From Phoronis australis (taxonomy: Eukaryota; Phoronida; Phoronidae): a stretch of DNA of 51,050 bases. Within the stretch, counting starts at the first letter, position 1. Every line of letters starts with the position of its first letter. Where the stretch lies: NCBI GenBank assembly GCA_002633005.1, contig NMRA01001050.1, positions 6,109-57,158 of the forward strand, in the 5' to 3' direction. This document shows positions 33,282-44,600 of this stretch, one piece after another. The position numbers were made by a program, and so were the translations under genes. Below the pieces are notes generated by a model. That model was given only the letters and a program-made list of their open reading frames with translations, did not search any database and was not told the origin of the DNA.

Positions 33282-33404
33282 GTGACAACGATGGGTGGCG
33301 CCTCCTTTTGAGTAGACTGTTGGAGAGTAAAATTTAATGAGTGGAAACGATGGATGGCACCACCTGTTGAGTAGACTGGGATAAGAAGGCGCCACCTTTT
33401 GGCC
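33264..33404 (+). repeat. YTHDC2: 53-59 bp tandem repeat spanning the YTHDC2 stop codon
   Basis: Units start CTGTGGGAGAGTAAATGAG (33264), CTGTTGGAGAGTAAAATTTA (33317) and a partial CTGGGATAAGAAGGCGCCAC (33376), each with a GATGG(G/A)TGGCRCC core. The first includes the last five codons and the stop. Confidence 0.88.
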
Positions 33405-35194
33405 ATTGAAAGCATGTGTAAAGTACCAAAGTACAGCAGTTTCATAAAAAAGTTGATGACTTTTATCAAACTTATGTTGAAATAACAGAAAAGGCAGTCA
33501 AAATAAGACAAGTGAATGAAAGATTTGCCCTAAGTCCTTGCTTTGAATGTTTGCAGATTTTCGATGAGAAGACGAGGTTTTGTCAACTTTTTTGATGATT
33601 AGTGTGTTGTTTCATTGTGTGATATTGAAAATCAGTTTTATTAATATTTTGTGATTATTTTTATTTATTTATTTTGCTGAATGGTTTCACTGCTAAAACA
33701 TTGTTTGGCAGTGCATACAGGCAGTCATGATAATTTTACTGAGGTCACTGGTACTAATTTGCATATTCAAAACAAGCGATTTAACGACTCGGGCGAAATG
33801 AACAGAAATAACGCCATTTGTTGCCACTTAGTGTTCATGCTATTGGTTTTGGACTAATGACTTTCAGCAGGAATACCAAATCGGACAAAATATTTGACAA
33901 ATTTCTTTGCTTGCACAGTTAACACTAAAATCTCACCTTTTTTGGACAAAAATTATTGACAAAATTGTTTTACTTTAATTTTCACAGGCTTTTGATTGTT
34001 CTGAATGCTCACAATTTCTCAGAATCGTCTGATGGCTCCTGCCATGTCTCGAAAGTGCTACTTATCTTTTATAAAAATGTATGTTGACGTGTCCGCCATG
34101 TCATGTGCTAAATTGTCGGGATTTTACTGTCAGTGATATTGACACCATTATCTTGTTGGTGATTATGAAATCTTTGTGTAGATTTGGTGAAAAACGTGAG
34201 AAATACCAAATATAGTGATGATGTGAACATAAAGTGGCTTGAAAGTGGCTAGATGTTTTAGGAGCAAGTTTTATAACCAATGTTATGTCACAAATCGCTA
34301 ATTACTGTATATTGCCATGAGATCATGCTGGTGATTTACGTACGGCTTCGTCATGTCATTAGTACTGTTTGCATAACGCATAATTTTTGTTTACATTAAA
34401 GAGCCGTTCGTTTAGCATTAGGATACGCTAAATTAGCGTTACTGATTGCTTCCTGCTCTACTTGAACGTAGTTTGGGTCATGCATAAATACTTAATTTTT
34501 CAAATTTTTGCTGCCCATCCGTCTGTCAACATTAGTTAAACTCTTTTTTACTGAAATTAACTTTGTTGGAACCGTGTTGTATTTGAAAGGCATCAAATGA
34601 TGTCATCCAGTTCCTGGATGTGCTCCAACAGGTTGTACAGATGTTCTGCTTTTTTATCAAAAAAAAAACACTTGGAACTGTTTGACATGCATTTTTGCGA
34701 ACAATTACACTACATGTGGGTCAAAATTATTTGAGCCATTGTGAGAATGAGGGATATTTGTATAACAATATTCGCAGTCGCTTGGATAGTATTCAAATCT
34801 CTGGTGTCACTGTCCATCCAAACTTGAGCCATGAATCTCCATACTCTTGTTGTCTCTTTGTGGTACTGAGAAAGTCATACAATGTTTAGCCATTTCTCAT
34901 TTAGTGACGAGTGTGGTGCATAATACTGAAATCATTCTGTTTCATAATTTTTATTATTATTATTCATTAATGTAATATTTACAATGAGGGTAGCCCCATC
35001 AGTTCACACTGCTTTTCATGGGGGCCCTAATGAAAATTTAGTCAGTGCTACAGCAGAAACTATAAATTTTCACTTCATCTCCAATGTAGGACACAATATG
35101 GTGGACAAATGAATTTTAATCATTTTGTCATAAAGGATTATAGCACTTTGTAAGGTAACAACGAAACCATTCAGTTACTACAAGTTCATGGCTG

Positions 35195-35435
35195 CATAAT
35201 GCTGTCAACCCTCTCAGTCTATCTGGTGTCTGCTGCTCTATATTCAGAACCCTTGGATACGTATCATGAAATTTTGCAGTTATGTTCCTTTCATGGATGG
35301 GGCAGCATGAGCGAAACTTCAGATTGATCCAACGACCGGTGTGCCCCCCTAGGAACAATTTTAGATTTTTGCGTTTACCTTTGAATCTTCTTACTTGACG
35401 TATTTTCTTAAAATTTGGAAAATAGGTTAACTATT
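35195..35435 (+). repeat. GTCC-type dispersed repeat, diverged copy 2
   Basis: Shares CATAATGC, ATCATGAAATTTTGCA, GGGGCAGCATGAGCGAAACTT, GACCGGTGTGCCCCCCTAG and TTTACCTTTGAATCTTC with the copy at 28436. The GTCC run is missing. Confidence 0.65.
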
Positions 35436-35685
35436 AATCATATCACTGCCCTCGGTTCTACGTCATCGTTAATGAAATTATGTTGTATAACCTGCTGTTT
35501 CCCTCTTAACGAGAAAATGTCTTGTTTCGGTTGCTAATTGGCAATTGCTTTGTTACTTCATTGCTGCAATCAATGTCCAGTTATTGTTCATTCTGTCTGT
35601 CTACTATCCAAGGATTTCTGGATAAGAATTGCATTTGATAAATATCGGACGAGTAAATTTATCTGTAAACAAAGACATTGTTTCA

Positions 35686-35900
35686 TGCGCCCGGCCCATT
35701 ATGCCGTCAACTTCTTCTGTTGCTATGTCTCCAAAACCTCTTGATGAATGTTTGTAAAATTTTTCAGACTTGTTCGTTCATTCGTATCGTATATGAGCTG
35801 AATTTTTGGGTGGATACGATTATGGATGTGCCTCCCAGTAGCAATTTTATCTTTTACATTCGTCTCTGTATGTTTGGAGTTCTTTGGTGGATTTGCATAT
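35686..35900 (+). repeat. GTCC-type dispersed repeat, diverged copy 3
   Basis: Shares CATTATGCCGTCA, ATGTCTCCAAAACCTCTTGA, GATGTGCCTCCCAGTAGCAA and TTTTA with the copy at 28436; otherwise heavily mutated. Confidence 0.55.
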
Positions 35901-37009
35901 TGTTTTTCAACTGTTGATTCATGTTCCTATTGCTACATTTTTGACAATCAGTTATTTTCGTGTCCATTAACCATGGCTACACATTGGCATGTATTTTTAG
36001 GAATTGCTTTTATTGAATAATTATGTTGTTTGTGTAACAATGTTTTTGTTGAGATGTTTAGTGATGTTGGAATAGTAAAATTTAAAAACATTATAATTGT
36101 TTTAAAACACACCACACACTTTACAAGGAGTAAATTTCACTCATTTTACATGTATATGAAAACATCAAACGTGGATGACTATACAGGGTGCCCCAAAAAT
36201 ATGTACCTGCACTAGTAACTATTGCGCTTTGGCTAAGACCAAGATTTAATACCAGGTTTAAGTTCAAAAAGTAAAAATTTTTAAACCAAACAAAAGTATT
36301 GTTTAGAAACATGGGAATATAAATTGTCATATCACTCCCTTGTGTTTTTGAGTGTCTAGAGGTATTGCACAACAGATTTTCATTTTAAAAACTGAGTTCA
36401 AAGTTTGCTATTCCTTTGCACAGAACTCAGATATAACAATACAGTAGGGCCAGGCACAGAGTCTGGTCCTGAATGGAGCTGAATTTGAAGTCCTGACATA
36501 CAAAGTGTGAGTACGTAATGAACATTGATCTCTAGGGTTTCTATAAATTCTGTTAGAAGCTGCATTGTGAAATTTTACAAAGATGAGGCTGCCCTTAAAG
36601 TTTTGTTTCGCTCGTCTAACCCTCACTGCTGTGATGGGTAGGACAGTGGATAAAATGTTTTGTTTTGTCCACTTCTGTCACTGTTGAGGCACATTTTTTT
36701 TTGTTGCAATGAAAATGTTGTCTTTACAATTGAAAAAAATCTTTCAGTTATAAAAATATTTTGAAATGCATACAAATTTTCCTAGAACTGGTTTCTTGGC
36801 AATACAAATGGCACCATGACATGAATCAAACGGGACGAATCCACCAAAGAGTCATGTTAGCTGTTATATACGAAGCAAGAAATTCAATCTCCAAATTGAC
36901 AATGAGGAAGTTAGATGAAAAGTACATACGACCCTATCCATATATCTGTACCAATTATCTACAAAATTAGATTTTAACTCAGTAAAATTATATTTTCTAA
37001 AATTAGTCT

Positions 37010-37430
37010 ATGGCCGTAGAGTTTGATTCTTGACTTTACCAATCTATCACTAATTGAGTCATGTGACCATGTCTTTCAAATAAAAATTAGCAAAAAAGAA
37101 GCACATTGACGGCAAAACGATGGAATTTTGATATTAAAATAACTTGACCAAATTTGATTTGATAAATGCTGAATATGAAACCTCAATACCGCTGTTACAC
37201 TTCCCGAAGTTATTTCATTCTAAATTTTATACAACTATCAAAGTCCGGTAACTCCTCATGCAAAAGTGGGAATTTTTGAAAACAATTTATCAACAATAAT
37301 AAGATTTTAGAGAACAGTGCATTACTATATTAACATAGTACCTCGTGTGAATCCAGTCGGCCATTTCTGTGACATGCAACATTTTCAAGTTATCCAAATT
37401 TGGCTATGTTTCTAGCCAGGCCCTATACAT
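37010..37430. repeat. Dispersed A/T-rich repeat, copy 2
   Basis: Shows the family order CCAATCTATCACTAATTGAG, CTCATGCAAAAGTGGGAA, GAACAGTGCAT, TGTGAATCC and CCAAATTTGGC. Most similar to copy 3 at 39045-39445. Confidence 0.65.
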
Positions 37431-38060
37431 AACCTAAAACTGCACAAATGCAAAGCCAGTTGACAACAAGACAAGCACAAGTTCTTATCTGAATACAAAT
37501 CACTCTTGACAAAACCTTCCTGTCCACACACCCTGAAACAGTTATTTCAGTGCCATTAAGTGCAATCCTTTCCCATTATACCAAAAGTACTACAACTCCA
37601 TTCCCACAGGAGAATACCGATTTGGATAGTTTCACTAAGAGTTTTACTTTTAGAGGAAAGTGTTACCACATTTGCACACATGCTTTTACATAATAATCAA
37701 AACTCCACTCGCTTACATCATTCTGTCAACAGCCAAAACAGTGGTCAGAAGAGTGGAGTTCGGAGGCCAAACCATTGACCTACACCCAGTGTCTCATTTT
37801 TTCGTGAAAAAGAAATCAATGGACATAAAAGCCGACTGAAAAACCTAGACATACTGCGGGTTTTCTCCAGAGGACAAAAGATCTGCTTTGATTTACAAAA
37901 TTTCTGTCTGAATCATGTTGTTATGCCCAGTTCTATAATAAACAAAGTAAACGTCTGGGTGTCAAGTTTCCCCAGACAGTAGTTTACAACAAGAACGCAT
38001 TGTGCTGGTTTTGTGACTTTCACTCTTCAAATTATTACTCCTCTCATAGTTGGTCCATTT

Positions 38061-38066
38061 TTTATT
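38061..38066 (-). terminator. Candidate polyadenylation signal of NUDT19 (AATAAA)
   Basis: TTTATT on the plus strand, about 305 bp after the NUDT19 stop. A second AATAAA lies at 38175-38180, nearer the stop; either could serve. Confidence 0.35.
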
Positions 38067-38370
38067 CAAAGTTGCAGCAACATTTTCCTTTAGACAAAAG
38101 CAAATTAAAGCAAACTTGTCATATCTAAAAATTAACAGTGGACAGTCATAACCAAACTGGATATCTGAAACACATTTATTGTTTTCTGCAGAGAAATCGG
38201 GCTTAAAACCTGAAAAGTTCACGACAGCCAAGGCTGATTGTACCTGACTGTAGTTTGCAAAAACTCAAGACAGTCATTTCAGGAGAAAATTTGGTGTTCT
38301 AATGTGTGGAACCGGCTGCAAAAATCTTAATGAAGAAAAAGATGAAAATGATAATTGGGCACTAGTTGTC

Positions 38371-38600
38371 CTAAAGTTTTGGCTTCGGTAGGTCCTTAAG
38401 TTTCGACTTTGGTAGATCAGTAACTGGTTTTTTATGTCCACAGTTGGAGTCAACATTACACAGCAAGAGCCTTGAAGAACCTTTTAAAATGAAACAGTTG
38501 CGAGTTCCTGACTTGCACAAGACTTCACGAACATCTCCATCGAGTGTTATAAAGCCATCAATACCCATTAAATCAGGACATTTTGGGTATAAATCGTCAC
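38371..38600 (-). CDS. NUDT19: NUDT19 exon 3 and stop
   Basis: Acceptor tttcattttcag. Encodes GDDLYPKCPDL and GDVREVLCKSGTRNCFILK, ending in a duplicated eight-codon tail: DLPKSKLK then DLPKPKL and TAG. The first copy ends SKL followed by Lys, the second PKL followed by stop. Confidence 0.9.
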
Positions 38601-41600
38601 CTGAAAATGAAAATTCGGTCTTGTTAGTTTTGTTTGTGATGCCGTTTTCAGACTAACATTCACATGACACCTGACTAGAGGACAGATATGGTGTCCTCAC
38701 CAAACTTTTGTCACACACTGTGAACAATTACAGGACACCAGACCTATCACATGTCAATCTGTCTTCAAATCTGTCTTTAAAATTCAACATTCCAAGGACA
38801 GTAGTAGGCTTTGGTCAGTGTAATCTTATATAATCGATTATTCCAGTATACAGTAATGTACATCTGCCAACCTTTCAAAAGGACAAGCAGTCATAGGACA
38901 GCAGCTAAGACTCCATTATCAGTGCATACCTTTAGGTTATGTAGGACTTTGTTGACAAGTCAGTAAATTTACCAATGAAAATATCTAGAAAACTGTAGAT
39001 TTTAAATCAGACTAAGTAAACAAACACATTTTCTATACATAGAAAGCCTGTAGAATTTGATTTCTGACTTCCTAACAAATCTGTTATTAATTGACCATGT
39101 CTTTTAAGTAAAATTTTTCAAAAAAGAAAGGTATATTGATAGAAAAACAACAATAACATGATCAAATATAATTTGACATAATCGTAATGCCATTAAAGTT
39201 CTTTAAATTATCATTTTGTTTTACCCGACTTTGAAGAACTGATTTTTCATGAAAATCATTAGTCCTATTTTTGATAGCACCTCATGCAAAAGTGGAAAAT
39301 TAAAAAAGCGTTTTTGCGAACAGTGCATAAAGCCTAGTAGCTGAAAGTTTCATATGAATCCGATAAGCCAATTCTGAGATATGATGTTGCCAAGTCAGCC
39401 AAATTTGGCGGTTTTTATAGGGTCCTCCATAGATACGTAACCTTACTTATGTTCTTTCTGCTTTTTTCAGTTATAAACTTTGAACTAAATGATACTCATA
39501 ACCAAAACATTTGAAAACAGCCACAAACGAATAATACAGAATTGGTTAGACGCTCGACACTTTTCATTGTTCACAGTCTTTATTCGGTTACGTTCATACC
39601 TTCGGAACAAAACTCTACTCTCAACTGAACATAGATACAGTAACTGTCAGTGACCAAGCGACATAATTAAAAGACACACGATACCCCCCTTCATTAGTCA
39701 TTCTTTGCAGTATTTCACACCCGCCGTGTCCCACTGCGTGTCACCAGCTTATACTCTGTGGTGGCATTACTCCGTCATTTTATCTTCACTTGAGAATGAA
39801 ACAAGTATGTTTCGAAATATCGGGTGTCTTTTAATTATGTCGCTAGGTCAGTTACTTAATCTATATTCAGTTGAAAGTAGAGTTTTGTTCCAAATGTATG
39901 AACGTAACGGAATAAAAACTGTGAACAATGAAAAATGTTGTGCGTTTAATCAATTCTGTATTACCGAAAACTTGCTCCCGAAGTACAGCCAGTTCAAAAA
40001 CGAATAATACAGAATATCTGGTGGTGCACCAACAAAATGGCCACCACAGTTGAACAGGACTTTCTTGAAAATAAGGTTTCCCTACCAGGCATCACAACAA
40101 TTATTCCATCCCGGCACTTGAGGTGTACTGGTAGCCAGCGCTGCACACCCAGAAATGATCGGGAGTCAGCAAACTCCTCCAAGTCTCTTAGATTATGAAA
40201 TCTCCTCAATCTCGAAAGCTCATAAATCTGTGGTGGTGCGATGATTAGCTGGTTAGACATGTGGCAGCACAAGATCTCTTCAGGTGTCCACCACTAGAAA
40301 AGTAACCCCGCAAATGTGCGTAATCAAAAGTTGAAAAAAAATAGAAAACCTGTCAAAGTTGAAAGTTAATAAAATAGGGTATAAATTTGCAAATTGATTC
40401 TCAGGCACAATAAAACAATCACTGGCTCTGAAGCATTTATGCAGCTGTTGGTAAGGTGAGAAAAGAGGCAATTATACAGACAAGCATGTGAAAATGTCAT
40501 ACTAGTAAGTCACCTGACAGGGAGTCAGATACAGGATCAGGTTTTAATTAGCTAATGCACTTAATACCCCATTTTATTTTCGATTTACCACTCCAGTCTT
40601 GACCAGAGAATGAACTATAAATTTTATAAAAACATCCTGCTTAAAAGGATACTAAACCCTGTTTTGATGATTTCAACCAATCCTCTGTCAGCTGCTAATG
40701 CACCATTGGCATCAATTGTTAAAGGTAAAGCAGGAATCAACTAAAAATGAATCCTCCCTATCTCACAAATTAGATATTACAGTCCTTGGTAGGTGGTCTT
40801 TTTCCACACTTGCCGTGTAATTCACCAAAAGCGTAGGTCACGCTTGCCCAGTTAGCAGACTTTGAAAGGAGTTTCAAATTTCACTCCAATCTTTTGAGGG
40901 TTGTCGAGGGTTACAGAACATTATTTTGGTTCCATCTAACTGGATGGGAAAGTCATTTTTGATCTGTTAATTGGAACAAACTGTTGGTATTCTTTTAAGC
41001 AAAGGTGCCTAAGCAAGGGATGCATTTCTGTGCTTGCATGTGAAGATTACAAGAGGGCGCTAGTGTCTCTGGATGTGAAATACTTTTTTACCACCTACTA
41101 AGTACGTACTGAGTGAAGATTATACATGTGAAGATTACAAGAGGTCGCAAGTGTCTCTGGATGTGAAATACTTTTTACCACCTACTAAGTACATACTGAG
41201 TGAAGATTACATGTGAAGATTACAAGAGGGCACAAGTGTCTCTGGATGTGAAATACTTTTTACCACCTACTAAGTACGTACTGAGTGAAGATTACACGTG
41301 AAGATTACAAGAGGGCGCTAGTGTCTCTGGATGTGAAATACTTTTTACCCCCTACTACGTACGTACTGAGTAATAACTTTAGTGAGCAGACATGTTCACA
41401 CCTCTGGCTAAACCCTCCTCACAGGGGTTTATGACCATATTACACTTACTATATATAGCTTTTAAAACTGGTTGTTTTGAAGTGTTCAGACCGACAATTA
41501 AACCTAAAAGTTAGGACCGCTTTGGTGCGAACAGGGTATAAAGGAAGGTGCTACATAAAATAATTACTTTATGGACATAATAATCAATATGTCTTAATTT

Positions 41601-44600
41601 GTAATTGCCTTTTCATAATTTACTAGGAGCTTAACTCATCCTTTTTAGAACACACCCCGCCGAGTGCTGTGAGGGCACAGACCTTACAGGTCATTCACAC
41701 CAATGGGAAGCAATTTATCAATCTGCAATTAACTGAGTGACTAACCACGTGCATTTCTAGGACAAATTTAGGGAAAAAGAAAGTTTTGAAAATTTATAGG
41801 AAAACAACAGTATCAAGAACATGAGTGAATTCTATTTGATGTAAATGTTCAAAGTGTTACACTGCAGTAAAAGATGATCACAAGAGACGTGGTAGGCTGG
41901 TTGCAGACGTTTTGAGCTGGTCCGCCAGGTTTTTGTCAATGAATGAGGGATTTCCCGCCGTTCGCTGGTTAGGAATGTTTGAATACATGGGAGGTAAGTG
42001 GAGGCATTGGTCCCAGTTCAAGAGGGGGCGCTGAATGCTGATGTTTATTGACTGTTTTAGCTTGCGAGCATACCAGTTGTTTTCTTTGGCTAGGATCCTG
42101 GATGTCACAAGAGAGATAGAATGCCCAATCGCCAATATATATGTGTTCCCCCACAGCTTTTGGTCTGTCTTGTTTCTGATGTTCTTTGAATCTGGTGAGG
42201 AATGGTCTCTTGGTTTCTCCAATGTAGGTGTGGTTTAGCCATCAGGTTTGGGTCTTTGGGTCTGGTAGTAGGGAATGGATGGTGTTGATAGGTTTCATGT
42301 ATGAAGAAATTCTGTGGGTTCTGTAAGTGTGTTGTAGGCATTCAGACACTCTTCTTATGTATGGGATGGCAACGGAGGGACCATCGGGTTTTTTAGTAGA
42401 TTTACGACTGGAGGGGGGGGGGGTCTGTAAACATCTATTCCTGATATCCATTAGATCGCAAAGCATCTTCCAACATGCTCAACCTCTTCGACATAGTCTC
42501 GGTAGTCAGTGATGTAACGATCAGCTCTATCCAGGAGGGTACTTGATGGTCCCTCCGTTGCCATCCCATACATAAGAGGAGTGTCTGAATGCCTACAACA
42601 CACTTACAGAACCCACGGAATTTCTTCATACATGAAACCTATCAACAGCCTCCGTTCCCTGCTTCTCAGACCCAAAGACCCAATCCTGATGGCTAAACAA
42701 TGTGGGGTCATATACCAGCTGAAATGTGACCACGATCCCAACCACGCCTACATTGGATAAACCATGAGACCGTTCCTCACCAGATTCAAAGAACATCAGA
42801 AACTAGACAGACCAACAGCTGTGGGGGAACACATATTGGCGACTGGGCATTCCATCTCTCTTGCGACATCCAGGATCCTAGCCAAAGAACAGAATTGGTA
42901 TGCTCGCAAGCTAAAAGAGTCAATAAACATCAACATTCAGCGCCCCCTCTTGAACCGGGACCGAGGCCTCCACTCATACCGCCCCTGTATTCAAACATTC
43001 TTAACCAGCGAAAGGCGGGAAATCCCTCATTCATTGACAAAGACCTGGCCGACCAGGTCAAAACGTGTGCAACCAACCTACCACGTCTCTAAGTAAGTGA
43101 CCATTTTATATACTACAATGCCTCTAGAGACCAATGGCGAACCTATTCTCCAGAACATGTAACAGTTTTCTAGAGCATTCCATTTTCTGCAAATTTCTAT
43201 TTTTTCATAAAGTCCCAAATCAACAAATCGAGGCTTTTTTGGTGCTTTTTGGCCCTTTACTCTTGCAAATAAATTAGATTCACTCCTGTTACCAAGGTAA
43301 CAGACCACAATGTAAAATTGTTCATTGCAGTCACGTTTTCTTATAGCCAGTCACAACTTTTTTGATCAGGTGACTTAAATTTGCATATTTAGGGCACAAC
43401 ATGAAGGAGATTTTGTAGTATATTATATTCATGGCGTGGTATATTTCAAATGAATTATTGTTAATATGTGCTTCTGACGCATCATGTGACCCTATGTTAG
43501 CCACTTGCTAAATGGATAATGGTTAGCACACTTGCCAGTTTTATCAGGGTCATTGGTTCGATTCCTGTGTCGGGTAATCTCGGCTATTACTAATACCACA
43601 CTTGGCGAAGTTGGCAAATGGATGATATACCGAAGGAACCACTGCCAACTCAGGGCCCTTTGGAGCATGGACATGGCGCCATTGGCGTGAATCCAGAACA
43701 TATCAGAGAATTGCTGTGGGCAAATTCCAGGACACGGGGAAGTGTTGCTGAGGGTTAACTTCAGAATGGTAGAGTGTTGCTGAGATCTGCAGCCAGGAGG
43801 CACCTCTGTTCCGTAAAAAAGGGGGAAAGTTGTAGACTTGCTTCCCGTGAGCCTCTGTTAGTTAGCCACTTGCTAACAAGCAACTGCTTATATTAGCTGA
43901 ATGTTTAGCAAGCTTGCCCGTTTTATTGTAGTCATTGGTTCAATTCCCAGATCGGATAATCTCGACTATTTCAACAGAAGGAAATGAGCTCCAATTTTTA
44001 TAAATACACTTACTTTCGCAGACATCATTTCACGGGAACAGTGAGAAACATCTGGCACATGGTCGAGTGAACAGAAATAAAACATTGTGTCGTATCTTCT
44101 CTCTCCATGGTCAGTGAGATTTGTTGGAGTCAACCAATTACTCCATTCTTTCAGAGCCCAAATGTCAGGCACTACATTCAACTGGTTGCACAACTCAATA
44201 AACTCAGTTGCATCAGAATCTACTTTAGCTCTCCATTCATCAATTTCTTCACTAAGTAAGGGCGCTTTCAACTTTGTGCGCAGAGACGATAAACTTCCAT
44301 GAACAGACTTGGCATCACGCACTAAAAGAATACCGCACTCCTCAAAAGTCTCCCTTATGGCACAAATTCGAAAAGCTACTTCACTCAAGATGGAATCCTC
44401 ATTTAAAGTTTTCTTAAACAAAGGGGGAGTAAAAGGCGTTGTGTGCAGACCAAAATCGTGGGGACTACTTAAATTGTTCCCAAACCCCGCCTTTTTAAAA
44501 ACATCCCTCCATTTGGGTGAAAAATCTGAGTCCTCTATAATGCCGCCAGGAAAAACATTTCGTCTTGGCATGAATTTGGTCTTGGAACTTCTTTCCAATA

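Larger units (their letters stand above)
33405..38060. other. YTHDC2-NUDT19 intergenic region with dispersed repeats
   Basis: No exon was recognised. The YTHDC2 3' UTR must begin here; the first polyadenylation-like hexamer noticed is ATTAAA at 34395, which is weak evidence. The region holds two diverged copies of the GTCC-type repeat, one copy of the A/T-rich repeat (37010-37430) and, near 36184, TACAGGGTGCCCCAAAAATA, which looks like the end of a mariner-type element but has no partner. Confidence 0.5.

Noticed and set aside
36184-36205. mariner-like terminal repeat (TACAGGGTGCCCCAAAAATA)
   Set aside because: No matching inverted end or transposase found in the window; left as a remark only.
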